Shown in pieces: positions 25,101 through 38,984 of a stretch of DNA of 64,000 nucleotides (the stretch's first letter is position 1; every line of letters starts with the position of its first letter). The position numbers were made by a program, and so were the translations under genes. This DNA is from Lagopus muta (lineage: Eukaryota; Chordata; Aves; Galliformes; Phasianidae). Below the pieces are notes generated by a model. It searched no databases. It was given only the letters and a program-made list of their open reading frames with translations, and was not told where the DNA came from. The DNA is taken from the NCBI RefSeq assembly GCF_023343835.1, contig NC_064435.1, positions 41,812,603 to 41,876,602 of the forward strand. The letters are read 5' to 3'.

Positions 25101-28100
25101 CTTAGGGCTTGATTTCTTTGTATTGGTAGCCTCTATGCTAACACAATTGGTGTATGTTTGAAGATTGCCTCATCCACTAGGATGCACACATTACCTTGAA
25201 ATATATGCTTAATATGCAGAATGACAATACCTGCAGCATTTGTAGTCAGCAGCAGCAGTTCACTGGATTAAGAGGCTGAATGTTTCAGCCAACACACAAG
25301 CAATTACTCACAGTGCTCTACGAAGTTTGCAGTGTTTTAAGTCCACTTTCCCCTGACCCAGTGATAACCAGGAATTAACAGACGTGCAACATCTGTGCAT
25401 CAGTGGCACATTAGGTTCTCCATAGTTAGTATCACTCATTTCCTGTGGGAAATGGAGTCTCACGATACTGATGACAAAGTGTTGAGGCTTCCAGCACCAA
25501 TATTAACCATGCATTTTACTGACAGATCCTTTCTTCATTTTTAGTGGAGCATTTCCAAGACACATGATTTGTGCCTTGCTGCTACATGCTTTCTACACAC
25601 AGTGCTTAAGGGATAATCCCAAATGCACTGTAGTATACAGAGCAATAAATGGCTGCTGAGATTAATAGACTGAGCAAAGCTGAAACATTTAATCAATCTC
25701 CAAAAAAATACTCATTGCCAGAATATTCCAGGCAAGATAATTTACTCCTCCTCACATGCAACAAACCCTAGCAAGGAACACCAATGTTTCTATGTGCCAT
25801 GAGGACTTAAACTCATGAGCTGTTCCCTTAACATGACACTCCTGTATGAGGTGGAGATGAGGGGACAGACTGCAGTCCTAACTAAGCAAGGAACAGATAC
25901 AGTAACATCCAAACTGCATAAATATGCTAAGGGTAAAGGTTTCCATGCTTTATGTGGGAAGAATAATGATGCCCTATTTCTCTGTGCCATGATATCTTTG
26001 CTTAAAACAGAAGAATAATAACAAGCGTATTTCTTGGTGAAAGAAAGAGCAGAATATAAGGAGACTTTGGATCCTATTGATCCATCCCAATAAGATGCAG
26101 TTTACAGCAGCTGTGAGACTGCGGCAATTTGCAGCATTGGTTTAAAGTTCTTAACCTTGCATCAGCAGGGATTACTGAAATGAGGTTTGATCTGATAGAC
26201 TTTGATGGGCCCCTTATATCATCAAGGTAGAATGCTAACAAGAGTAAGGAGCTCCTGGCCAACAAGGAGCTCTCATATGAAGGCATGACCTACATACATC
26301 TGATCCCGACAGAGGTTGGTGTCAAGGCTTCTGGCTTCAAGAGTTGTCTGCAAGTTCTCAGTTTCCTGTAGGAGCACATGTAGGAATTGTGAAGTTCCTG
26401 CTTTAGAGGATATCACACTCCTCTTTGTGTCCTGAGCCACCAAAACAATCCAGAAAAAAATCAGCAAGTGTCTCCATAAGAAACTTATATTTCATGGTAA
26501 TGATTAAGGGAAACACGTGAACCCTGATGGAGCAAGAGGAGAATAGGAATAATTTTTCTTACATCTCCTCCTTTCACTCACTCACTTTCTCCTTTCTCCT
26601 TATATATTTATTTGTGCCTTATCAAAATCCAATCAAATGAAAAGTTAGAATTTTCACTGTGAAAACATTTACTTGTTATTTAACCTTTTCAGAGACATGC
26701 TGGTGCATGGGTTGGATGCTCTGAGAAGTGCTGGGACTATATACCACCTTACACTGAACTCCAGTTCATCTCTGCTCGCACCACTTCCCTAGCTGCTATA
26801 TACATTCCCTCTCCTCTCCATTGCTCCAGATTGTCCCAGTTCTGTGCGTCCCCTAATGCAAATTTTCTTCCAACCCTTCTTATGATTTTATAACTTTGAG
26901 AAAATCAGTGCTAATACTTCCTGAAAAGTCATGTCATGAAGGAAATAGAGAATCAATGGCCACTTTTGAAAATCTTGCCCATGTGACCAGCTCATATTTG
27001 TTAGAGGCTGTGTAAGAACACAGATGAAGAAGCTTCTCTGCTTCAAACTCAGGTGTTTGAAGAATCAGAACAATAGACTGGACCAGATCTGCATCAGCTT
27101 TCTAATACGAATCTTCCATTTTTAACTTCACAGCACAGAGAAAACTATAGAACCTAAATAAAGAAGATAATGGATGCTCATTTGTAAGGACTTTGAATAT
27201 AAACAAACAGACAAATAAACAAAACCAGCTTTACCTTGCCATAAATCCAAGGTAATCTGCTTTTCTCTAGTATCTTTGTAATGAATTCTCATTAGTTTAC
27301 AGATGGAGTAGTGGCACTTAAGTGGATAATGTAACATGCCATCTTTTATCTTTCCTCGCTCATCTGATGGATGCCCAGAGAGCCCCTAAGATGTCCTTAC
27401 TGTTGAACTCCAAACAATATGAAAGTCTTCCACATAATGTTGTAAAGTTATGATGATTTTGAATGAACGTAATTTAGAAATAAGTTATTCAAACAACACA
27501 CAGACTAATCTGAACTGAATGTTAATAGAGAATTACCCTAGTAATTGAGATGAGAGGAAGGACTTTCATAAGGCTTGTTTCCAGAGTTTGTTTAGGCAGG
27601 GTTTACGCTGAGGTGATTCTCTTGGATTTTATTTACTTTAGCATACATTTGGACTAAGTGCAATTACAAGTACTTCATGTTTCTATCAGAATCATATCTG
27701 TCTTCCATGAATATAGCACACTGGGAGTAATTGTGAACGTTCTGTGTTTTTTGTGTAAGAAACACGGGAAAGCCTTTGGGAATTGTCTGAAGCCAATTAA
27801 GTTAATCAGTCCTTATCACTGCTCATTCAAGTTAGAGCAATTGGCGTTGCTTACTTAAAGACAATGGCCTAATGTTACATTATTTATTTTCTATTTCTGA
27901 CAAACAGTATAAGACCATATTCATGTTCAGACCTTCTCAGATGCGTATTTTTCAAATTTTCTGACAAATTCTGTCATCAAAATTCACTTATACTCCCTTG
28001 AGAATTTAGGGAATGGAAAACGTCACGCTAATGTCAAGAAACAGATTTTGACTGTGACAGTCCATAACTAAATTGAAGGAATATCACCAATTAATTTGAA

Positions 28101-31100
28101 CTGAAAACTTGACCTGTCTTATAATTATTTTGCTATGGTAAGAAATTTGTTTTTCATCTTAAAGTCACATTTTTACTTTGTTTATTTTTTAAAAGAACAT
28201 CTACAATTTTCCTCTGAGAAACAGAATAATCCCCAACAGAGTAACCATTTAAATGTATGAAATTTGAAATGCTGTTGGAAATAGAAGAGCTACCCATGTG
28301 AGGAAAATAAATTAACAAATTGGAATCTAGTCCAACTCATTGTTCAGTTGATAGGTACAGACATTTAGATGGGACTATGCATCTTATTTCCCAAGTACTG
28401 TTGACTTTTCTGATTACTCTGCAGATATTCATAGGAGGAAAAAAAAAAGTAAACCACGTCATACTCTTTTGGTGTGTGATCCATATTGACTTCACTCAGA
28501 AGAGGAATTAAATTCAGGGAAGAATAGGTAACCGTGTCAGAACTCAGGTCAGTTCTGTCCCACATACTTAAGAAGATATTCTGACAAAGACATTATTCTG
28601 ACTGACTTGTTTAAATTGTACTTGAGGACCTACAGCAAGAGAAGCTGATTTGTCATTGTCCTGTGCAGAAATTTACAGGGTAGTAACATAAATGCAAAGC
28701 ATACTACAGCCACAGATACAGTGTTTTACTCTGTGTATTAGCACTTTATGCCTATTTTGCTAAAGAGCTAATATAGCAGGTAAGGGGTGATGCAGATACC
28801 AGAGATATATCCCAATTAGTTGACTTCAGTAATGGAATGAACCATGAGCAAGTCTCATTCTGTGATAGCTCAGCCTGTCTTCTGTACAGGTTTGCTATAA
28901 CAGTGTTACTGTAATGGGAACTTCTTAAATATTGAGACATATTTCCCAATTTCTTTTTTTAATTTAGGTATATGATCATCTAAGTGCTCCATAGAGAACT
29001 TTATGTAATCTAAGATTTTTGTCCTGAGACAAAATAATTTCCACTTCAATTTTAATGTTGGCTTGATAATATTTATACATTTTGTTTATCCTTTGACTTT
29101 TTACTGTGTTAGACCATACTAATTTGCTTCTTGTATTCTACATGTAGCAGAACTCACCTTTCATGTCTAACACAGGTTTGTTGCCATGAATTACATCTAT
29201 CTGTATACACACACATACACAATATTTATATAGATATAGATACTTTATATTTAATGAATGCACAGGTTTTTACGGTGCGTGGTTTGGAAATGTGCATAAT
29301 TCCAGGTATGGCTGCTACCTGAGCCACATATAATCATCTTATCTAGAGATTTATATATAATCCTCCTTTGATATATCATTATGAATACCTTTGAACTTTG
29401 CAGTAATGGATCTGTACTGCATATTTTATTTGCTTTATTTTTACTGTTCAGGAAAGTCCTAATGCAATGCCAAGGAAGATTTGATATTTGAGCTACTCAA
29501 CTGATCAGAAGGGAAACAGAGAACTGAAGTGCAGTGTGCCCAAAATAGTGTAGAACAGCCAAAATAGAAGGGAAATAAAATGAAGGGAAAGCTTCAGGAC
29601 TTCAAGGGGATTCCATAAGCACTACCAGGTGAATGGGAGTCGTCCCTGCAGACGAGATTCAGGGTCTCCCTGCAACTCAGACCTGGCCACCTCAAGGCTG
29701 GGAGGCTACACCTGGCTGGGCCATCTGGCCTGTCAGAGCAACAGAGAAGAGCTATGGCTGAGGTGTGGTGTGTAGATAGGAAAAGGAGAAGGCAGGGCTC
29801 ATCCCCTCTCCCACTCTTCAAGCCAAAGCTGCTGCCTCAGGCATCTTCATACCTCCCTGGGCAGCACCCACACTAAGTGCTTAGCCCATGCAGGGCTTTT
29901 GCCATCTCTAATTTAATAGAGAGGTAGCAGTTTTGCCTAGAGCTGGCTATGCTTCTCCATGCAAGAGAGTCAGAACAGTGATACACACTTGCTCGTGTCT
30001 GACCTTTCAGAGACTGGGGAGATTTTTCATGTTCCTCTTTATTTCCCTTATTTCCCTTATTCCTTTACCTGAACTTGAACGATTGGTTTGGGAGTGCCAT
30101 TCCTTACCAGGTTAACCTGCAGCCAAATTCCCTTCCTACACACCATGCAGGGCTTTTCTGTGTTTCTTTCTGCAGCTTACACAACTTTTATCAGGAAAAT
30201 AAAATCTGAAGCAATAGGAGGTAAAGCTATTTAACATTTTCTATAAGTCAATAGAGTTTCATATGTAGAAGTTACAGTGAGGTTTCATGAGTGCATGGTT
30301 GAGAATCATTCTGTTATAGCATTCTGTAAAAAACACAGTACAGAAGATGTACCTGACTTACATATGTGCAGTATATGCTTCTGAGTGCTCAATCTTTGTA
30401 ATTTCTTGCAAATCCTGCACTGAAAATCAGACCTCACTTGGGATGGAAGGCAGTGGTTTTCTTCATTACTACACTGGCAACCAGCAACAGACCTGAACTG
30501 AGAACAAAGTTGGCGTTCCTCAATGAACTATTTCTAATTAACATGATTGGAAATCACACAAGAAGTGTCCTAATATTTGCAAATGGCATTACAAATGATG
30601 TAATTAAGTCACCAATGGAAAAGGTTCTTATTGGGCTTTTAAAAATAGATATACATTTTATACACCACAGGGAAATTTGTCCCCCAGAATTAATGAGAAA
30701 AAAATGCTTGAAGTATTGCTACAGAAAAATTATTATGAACAAGTTTCCTACGTTCTGAGTAATTATTATTACTATTATTTTTGTCCTAAGGCTTCTTGCA
30801 TATTTTCAAAACCTAGAAACATAAAGCAACATGACATCTTTCACCTCTGCCTTGTCAAGAGATTGATCTATTCCCCTCAGCCACTGAACAAAGTTTCTGT
30901 AACAGCCCTTGCATTCCATACATTCACATTCTTTCCACTTAACCCTTTTGGAGGTCTTCTGTCGAAACTGCTAATTGCTGGGCATCAACACACCTCCAGT
31001 GGCCATTTAACCTTTGGGCCCTCAGGATGCTGAAATGTAGCTGTTTCTGAGCAGATTCCCTAAACTGTCTCTTTTACATCTACTACTGTGTGCTGAAGTC

Positions 31101-31187
31101 CAATGCTCTTTCACAGGCCAGACAGAGATTTCCGCAGTGCATAGCAGTGCGACCGAGTGCCCTTGCAGAGGCGCGAGGAACAGAAAC
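22171..31187. other. Long AT-rich noncoding stretch with simple repeats
   Basis: Nine kilobases without a recognisable exon or LINE. Simple-sequence tracts: T15 at 23631-23645, ATTT/AGTT tetranucleotides at about 24664-24690, A-run at about 28438-28448, and AC/ATAG-rich sequence at about 29207-29245. The 106-codon frame at 30438-30758 is the longest here; it is AT-rich and has no recognised family. Confidence 0.55.
24664..24690. repeat. ATTT/AGTT tetranucleotide tract
   Basis: Two adjoining tetranucleotide arrays, ATTT copies followed by AGTT copies, then a T-run. Likely replication-slippage sequence. Confidence 0.7.
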
Positions 31188-31830
31188 ATAGAATCATAGA
31201 ATCCTTAGAGTTGGAAAAGACCTTTAAAGATCATCTCGTTCAACTCCCCTGCAACAAACAGGGACATCCACAGCCATATCAGGTTGCTCAGAGCCCTATC
31301 CAGCTCGGCCTTGAATTTCTTCATGGAGGAGAAATGAAGTGCCCACCACATCTCCAGCAAACCTATTCCAGTGCCTCAGCACCTTTAGCGTAGAATACTT
31401 TTTCCTTATATATAACCTAAATCTCCCCTCTTAAAGCTTGAAACTATTTCCCTTTGTCCTATCACAACAGACCCTGCTAAAGAGTCTGCCCCTTTCCCTC
31501 TTACAGCCCCCCTGTAGATACTGAAATTCCACTCTCAGGTCTTCCCAGAGCCTTCTCTTCTCCAGGGTGAACAGACCCAGCTCTCTCAGCCTGTCCTTGT
31601 AGTAGAGGTGTTTCACCCCTTGCTTCATTTGTGTGGACATCCTTTGGACGTGCTCCAATAGGTCTATGACTCTCCTGTACTGAGGATTCCACATCTGGAT
31701 GCATTTCTCCAGATGAGGCCTCACCAGCACAGAACAAAGGGGCAGGGATCACCTCCCTCAAACCTGCTGGCCCTCCTTCTTTTGATGCAGCCTGGGATAT
31801 GGTTTGGTTTCTGGGCTGTGAGGGCACACA
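31188..31830 (-). mobile_element. CR1 LINE, 5'-truncated
   Basis: On the minus strand this is the CR1 end. The 3' terminus appears at the left as ATAGAATCATAGAATCC followed by GTTGGAAAAGACC, and the ORF2 C-terminus lies at 31500-31730 with the motif LVRPHLEKC and the downstream [19 protein letters not shown] block. The frame is open for about 99 codons, so the copy is of moderate age, but it lacks the polymerase domain and cannot move. Confidence 0.93.
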
Positions 31831-34800
31831 GAAAGAAAAGTTATTTCAAATAAATCAGAACAACACACATTTTTTTATTGTTGCTATTAACTAGGACACT
31901 CAAGCAAGCCTTTATTGGAGGAAGCAGCAGTTCAGGGATAGTTTTTATTTCCATTTTTATTGACGAAGCAATAGATGGGAGATGAACTGGGAAACTCACG
32001 TGAGCTGTATTGCAGCTGAATGCCTTGCAAATTTGTGTGAAGTCCTATGGCCACGGGACAGATAGATCTATAGATGTTTGCCAGGGTAAAACAACACAAA
32101 TGACTCTGAAAGGAGAAGGCTGTTGCATCACATTTCACCAAACAGCTGTTAATTCTTCTTAGTGTGAGATCTTTCTACACCTCACATAAAATAAGATTCC
32201 TTTTGTGGGAAAGTTGATGCTATAATATTCCCTGTTAGGATACTGACAGGGATGAGTACCTCTTTCAGCACAGAAAGGGTGGAAGGCCCTTCAGTGGGCT
32301 TCAGAGAAAAGCCCAATATTCTCTGCTGTGTCATCACAGTGGCAGAGATGAAAGTGTGCTTTCTTTATTGCCAACGCTGATCCTCAAAACAGTCAGAGCA
32401 TCCCAAGCCACCTCAGCTCTATACCTCAAGGAACATGAGCCAGGGTGTTGAGATTGCTCTGATTTCTCTTAATTGCCTCCTTTGTTCCACAGAGCCAGAT
32501 GCGGCTATTTCATTTAGACTTTTTTTTACAGATTTAAAAATAGAATAAAATATAGGTTACAGCAAGAGTTGCCTGAAAACTCATTAGACTTGAATTTCCC
32601 TATGTTGTATCATGATGTGAAAGCAAACCAATGGCAGGTAGGGAAGTACACATATAAGAAAACCTCCCGTGAACATCCCCTTAGCCCAGCAGTCAGATTT
32701 GACCAGTGTTACGGTATTCACTGAACAGATCTTGTCCACGGAGTTTGAGCTCTGATTTGCATAAAACGTAGAAATAACTTACAACTAACACTTCATAAAC
32801 GTGTCCTGCTTCATTTTCCTAAAAAAACAGGAATGTAGGTGCTCACCTGGCTGTACAAAGAGTTTGAAATGACTATAGGAGGGGGTTCCTAGGCAAACAG
32901 GATCATGCTCTTTATTTGTAGTTGGTGAATTTTCTTCTCATATGGAGTACCTGCTATAATTGGAAACAGTTCTTCAAATGTTTTGTACTTGAGTTAACAC
33001 ATAATCTTGAGCAGTAGCACTCAAGACTTTCTTTCATCGTGTGCTACAAAAGCAGCAAGCCATGCAGGAATTTAGTCAGTATCTGATTTGTTGGCTGTCA
33101 CATTAACAGATTGCATTGGCCTTACAGTGTCCAAGTGAAATTCTCCCTGAGTAGAGTCTCATCCATGCACAATATAACGTGATGGAAAGTACAGCAATAA
33201 TAGCAGGATGGCAAAGTCTTTGGCTGCAGCAAATGAGGGCAAGCCTAAATACAGCAGCCACAGAAGCAAAGGAAGAAAAACTACTTACCTTTAGAAGGCC
33301 ACAGGGGAGCAGAGATCTCCAGCAAGATACTTTTGCCTCCACTGTCAACCCATAAATGTGGTCTGGGAAGGGGTGGATCCTGGCTCCAGCCCCTCCCGTC
33401 ACTCAGGTTCATTGCATGCACCTGAGCTCCCCTGGGTTCACCCTGCCTTCCCAGCAGGTGCTCCATCACTGGTTCAAGCTGTGACTGAGTTTTTCCTCTA
33501 AACATACATATTTGCTCTGTGGAAACCTGGGCTGAATCTAACACTTCAAAAAAGAGCCTCCCGTGAGCTGTTAAGAGGTGTTCATTGAAAACAAACATTG
33601 GAAACAACTTGTAAATGCACAAAGATGCCTTATGCAAACACTATAACATAGCATAGTCATTGCCTGCTGCAGTGCTGTGCATGAATGGAGTACATTTCCC
33701 TGAAAAAGCAGATCTGGTCTGGACAGAGGCTGCCCTGTGCACTTCTGCGGCATTTTGGGGATTTTGCCTGAGGGCAACCCAAGGCCTGTTTACCTTGATT
33801 TCCTGTAGGCTGAGACTGAAGCAGTATCAAGAGCAGACTGCCCCAGCCTTTAGGAAAGTCACAGTGCTGCTTTGAACACAGCCTGCCAAAGCCCATGATG
33901 GTCCAACTCATCCTGACTGGGAGACAGAGCAAGGAGAGGGAGATGTGCTGGCAGATGGTGACCCATGGGGAGGCGAGAGCTACATGCTGCACTTTGGCAG
34001 CCAGTGACAAGGACAACTTACAGTAACCTAGTTTGCTTACAAAGGGATGGGGCTTGTTTGCTGCTTCCCCTTAGCCCCCCATCTTTAGTCATATAACTCT
34101 TAAAAAAAGCAACACAATGATAATTGACTTATCTCTGGGAAGGTGTACTTCTAATGCTGGCAAAATGTAATAGAGCTGGTTTAAGATAGTTAATTTTTTC
34201 AGCCTTTGATGCAGTTTCACTTGTGTAGATGAGCTGAGTGATGAATTTTCCTCACTCGACAAGGCACTGGTGAGTAGTTCAGTCTTCACTGTTACGTGGC
34301 CTGAGTACCCCAGCTAAAGACAGAAACCCACAGGAAGTCAGCAGAGGCTTTGTTATGCTTTCTGCATGCCTTTGCCTTCAAAAAAAAGAAAAAAAGAAAA
34401 AAAAAAAAAAAGTATTTGCTTGAAATAGGCAACAGCCAAAGGGGAAATAACTTGATTTCTCACAGTTGTTTTGAAAAATCATGCTCCTGTCTCTGCCTCT
34501 ATCCATTAAAAGTAGCTTGCTATCTAAATGGATCTCATCTAAATTAATTGTACTGTCTCTATGTAGTGATTCCCCAAGGAATGCCTGCTCTTGGCTGATT
34601 GAGATAATAATTAGTTATATGAAGATAGCCCAGGAAAATAAAAATAGGCTTCTGTCTTAATTCAGGTGAATAACAGGGTCCCACACACATGGAGCTTGCC
34701 ATAGTCACTTTGCTGTCACCTCCACTGCTCCCTCACCTGAGCACCATGCTCACTTGGTCATCATCTCTGCCACTGGCTTATTTACGGCTTTATATGTTTG

Positions 34801-36950
34801 CATTAAAAAAAAAAAAACAGAAATATTTTGTTGGAATGAGAAATGCTTTCTTAGTAGCATTTAAGAATACTGAACATTCAAACTCAGTAGTTGCAACAGC
34901 AGCTGCTATTTATGCTGCTCAGCAGTGAACATTTCATGCTCCTGAAATACGTCTATTTCCAGTGCGCCTATTAAAAATAAAAGCATTGAACTATTAAAAA
35001 AAAACCAAACAACAATAGATCTTCCCTTATAATTTAGCTCTGACCAGTAATATTTACATTTCAAAGCTCAGACTTAATTTGAAAATAACTATATTCCAAG
35101 AGAGCAGGTGTTAAAATTGTTCCCGTGTTTGTTCCAAAACTTTCTGTATGCTTTACTAGTCCATAATTCTGACGAATACACTGAGAAGGGTTCAGGAAAT
35201 TTCCTTCCCCATGAGAAATTGTTTTCAACAAGGACGGGATTATGAAGCCTCTGGGTTTGTCATAGCAGTTGGTAGAGCCCAGAGTCTGGGGAGCTGCACT
35301 GTCTGTAGCATGTACAGGGCTCAGAAATGAATGCACCAGTTCCCCTGGATTAAATGCAGAGCAACTCCTTCACTTGGGTGCTGGTGCCTTGCATTTCCTC
35401 TCACTGACCAACACTGCAATGTGGCTCTGTGTAACCTGGCTATTTTGATGCAATCATTTTGCTGGAAATGATCACAGGATTATTAAGATTGAAAAACAGA
35501 TTTGACTCAGCATTATCATTTTTTAACATTCATTTTTCATGTGCCATCTATTGATTGTGGCAGGGAGATCTTAACCTTAAACTGAACATCCACATTCTGT
35601 AAGCAGCTCCAATTTTTGTGAAGAGCAAAACCCATATCCAGTCCTGAGTACCCTGAAACTTTATTTGGGAGTGCTGTGACCAGAGATCATGCCTCTTTAC
35701 TCAGAGCCTCAAGTCTGCCTTAGCAAGCCTGGAAGTTTGGAAATTAAATCAGCCTTCCCTTTAAGATACTGTGTTAGTTGCACCCCAAATTTGTTGAAGG
35801 AATCTAAACAACTCTGATAGGAAGTTAGAAACAAGGAGGAAAAAACTGGCTGAATTCCTATATCCAAATATTTTTACAGCATGAGAAATTGAACTAATAA
35901 TGCTTCTGTCTGGTTAACAGCTGTCAAAGGATGAAAAATAAGCTACTGCAAAGGCAGTCGATCACTCCCTCCTTTTAATGTGGTATGAAATCCATAAAGG
36001 CATTTATACTGCATCTTAATGTGTTTTATGGAAAAATAACTGGTAGCTCTGTTGAACAGATGCCAGTTTTTAACAAGCAGCGTCTGGTGCTCACAGAGGC
36101 TTTCTACGCATGTGTATTCTGCAGGAAAAAGATGAGTTTGCATTCTGTTTGTGACTGTGAATTCATGTTTTGTAACATTTCCTCTGCTCCCTCTGCTTGG
36201 GCTGGGTCATGGTGACATAAGCTTTCATTCACAAAAGCACACTGGAGCTTCATCCAATCCCTCCCTCCCTGTGCCCATAGCCATGCACCTGCACAGTGCA
36301 GGCTGCAGCCCCATGAATGCAGCACTCTCAGGGGCAGGACCACGTCGAGTCCTGTTGGTTTCTGAAGCTGCTCTTCTAACACCATTTGCAGGTTGCCCTA
36401 ACTCACGTGCTGAGTCCTTTAACCAGTAGGTAATGATACCACTTCCTGTGTGACACAGTGAGAATTAATGTGGGCAAAAAGCTGAGTGTTGAGCAGCCTA
36501 TATATAACCACAGAGAGCAGCTTCTGAAATCAGGAAGACAATTTTTATGATGAATAGTACTGGGCAGTGAAGCACTCAGTGACTGTGCACAGAAAATGTG
36601 TAGCTCTGGTTACTGGAGAGTTTGCTTTCCCCTATGGCCCTGCTGTCCAGAGGGGTTCTTGGATGGACACAGCTGGATACAGCTGTAATGATCATGGTCT
36701 GCCGCATCCTCCTTGCCCTGCCTCAGAGGAGATACACTGCATTAGGAAGTGCTAATGCGTGGCCTCAGCCCCTTTGGCTGCCCTCCTCCTCCTTGCAGAC
36801 CCATTGCAGCTGTTAGATCAGTGAGTGTGGGGTGACTGCAGGGGAGTATGCCCTGCCCAAAGCACTCAGTCATAAGAAAGGAGCCAATCCAGGACTTTCT
36901 GTCATTGTTCAAGGAAAAAGAATCAAGGGCTCCCAGCACTCCTTTATATC
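31831..36950. other. Noncoding stretch
   Basis: No exon or LINE recognised. A-rich tracts at 34380-34411 and 34805-34817. Frames of 90-120 codons on the minus strand between 33.1 and 34.0 kb overlap one another in different phases and give no family resemblance. Confidence 0.55.
34380..34411. repeat. A-rich tract
   Basis: Nearly uninterrupted A with two G interruptions over 32 bases. It could be an old retroposed tail, but no gene-like sequence is recognised upstream. Confidence 0.8.
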
Positions 36951-37745
36951 TCACAGAATCACAGACTTGTAGGGGTTGGGAGGAACCTCTGGAAAACATT
37001 GGGTCTAACCGCCTGCTAAAGCAGGTTCCCCACAGTACGTTACACCGGAAAGCGTCCAGATGGGTTTTGATTATCTCCAGAAAAGGAAACTCTACAGCCT
37101 CTCTGGGCAGCCTGCTCCACTGCTCCATCACACTCAAAGTAAAGAAGTTTTTCCTCACGTTTGTATGGAACTTCCTGTGTTCCAAGTTTGTGCTGGATGC
37201 CTCTTGTCCTGTCACTGGGCACCACTGAAAATAGCCAGACCACATCCACTTGACTTCTGCTCATTAGATATTTGTAAGCATTGGTAAGAATCCTCCATCA
37301 GTCTTCTCTTCTCCAGGCTGAACAGTCTCAGGTCTGTCAGTCTTTCCTTGTAAGAGAGATACTCCGGGTCCCTCGTCACCTCTGTGACGCTCCATTGGAC
37401 TCTCTAGAAATTCCCTGTCTTTCTCGGACTGGGGAGCCCAGAAATGTACACAGTACTCCGGATGTGGTCTCAAAAGGGCTGAGTAGAGGGGGAGGATGAC
37501 CTCCCTTGACCCACCGGCCAAACTATTATTAATGCACCCCAGGATCTCATTGACCTTCTTGGCCACGAAGGCACATTGCTGGCTCATGGCCAACCTGCTG
37601 TTCACCAAGACACTCAGGACCTCCTCTGCAGAGCTCCTTTCCAGTGGATCAGACCTATCCTGTACTGATGCATGCCGCTATTCCACCACAGGTGCACAAC
37701 TCTGCACTTGCCCTTATTACTCCACCAATTTGTCTGGCTGTAAAG
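36951..37745 (-). mobile_element. CR1 LINE, 5'-truncated
   Basis: A minus-strand CR1 whose 3' end lies at the left (TCACAGAATCACAGA, then AGGGGTTGGGAGGAACCTCT). The ORF2 C-terminus is on the minus strand at 37264-37608 and includes LRPHPEYCVHFWAPQSEKDR, a clear variant of the CR1 block. Stops before and after break the frame. The right end fades near 37745. Confidence 0.92.
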
Positions 37746-38984
37746 GCCAGGCTTCCCACATTTGAACCTCACTCCCCCTTCTCGTTACTTAAACCTATTG
37801 TGTGGTCTGAAGCTGACCTGGTGTGCTCAACCCAGGTAATGCTTTTGATTAATTTTATCAAAAATTAGGAACAGAAACAAGGCACTGTCCCAGCTATAAA
37901 TTGGTATATAAATTCTATGCATAACAACAGTAACAACCTAGAAAGACACTTAAGAGACTTGCTGTAATCCTTTCCATTAGTTACCTTTACCTAGTAATCT
38001 ACAGAATTGAGCAGTTATTTTCCTCAAATCAGGCATTTACTCAATTTCATAATGTATCTCTCACATACAAGTTAAGGCTGTGGCCCACACTTTCTCATAG
38101 GTTCACGGTACAAATGTTACAAACACACACAATGGAAATGTTCAGCAGTGCGATTACACCAAATGCAATTACACTGAAATATTAGTCTTAATGATGAGTC
38201 CCCTACTGAGTTCTTCTTTCCAGGCCAGGAAGGGCATGGACATAACCATACTGTGTTCCAAAATAGTAAGTGCCTCAGGATGGCTGTAGGGCTAACACTG
38301 GTGTCACAGTCCATGCCCAGCCTGATGCCATCAGTATAACGAAAGCTGTGGTTTCAGCTGAGTTTTTTGCAGACCTTAGTTTAGAGTGCAAAAATTATCC
38401 CACTCTCTCTAAGGAAGAAGTGACCAGGGCTGAACAAGGATGATGGTGAACCTCATTCAAAAAAAGCCCATTTGTAAGGCCTGTTCACATTAACAGCTCC
38501 CTATAGCTTGCCAAGCCCATGAACAAATATGGCTGTTGGGCTTCCTGAGCTCTCAGAATATAACTGCTTCTGAGTTAGTTTTGAATTTGTATAGCGCACA
38601 ACATAAAACCACTGCTAAATATATTATATGAAACCACAATTTGTGCTTCCTTTTCTCCATGTATTCATTTTCCTCTTTTAATTTAGATCAGCTACCAGCC
38701 TCCAGAATCTGCATCTTACAGAAATATTGTATATTGGTGATATAAAAATTTGGAGGCTTTCCTAATATAACTCTTGTGTTCCACTGTGGTACACTTTTAT
38801 TCAAGTAAATGCATTATGGCCAGATGCTTTTCAATTTCACTGGAATCAGAGAAGATATATACTTGTTTGATGAAGATTGTACCTCATAAAAGAGTATTTT
38901 TTTCCTACTGGATGACAATTTTAAACAGACATTTAAGTTTCTTAGTGTACAGGACTTGAAGTCCTTGAAGGACTTGAAACCAAG
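37746..38984. other. Noncoding gap between CR1 copies
   Basis: No gene recognised. At 38951-38978 there is a direct repeat of AGGACTTGAA and a GGACTT/AAGTCC palindrome just left of the next CR1. Confidence 0.55.

Noticed and set aside
30438..30758. Plus-strand frame of 106 codons in AT-rich DNA
   Set aside because: Unusually long for AT-rich sequence, but no family match and no clear splice sites; kept only as part of the noncoding stretch.
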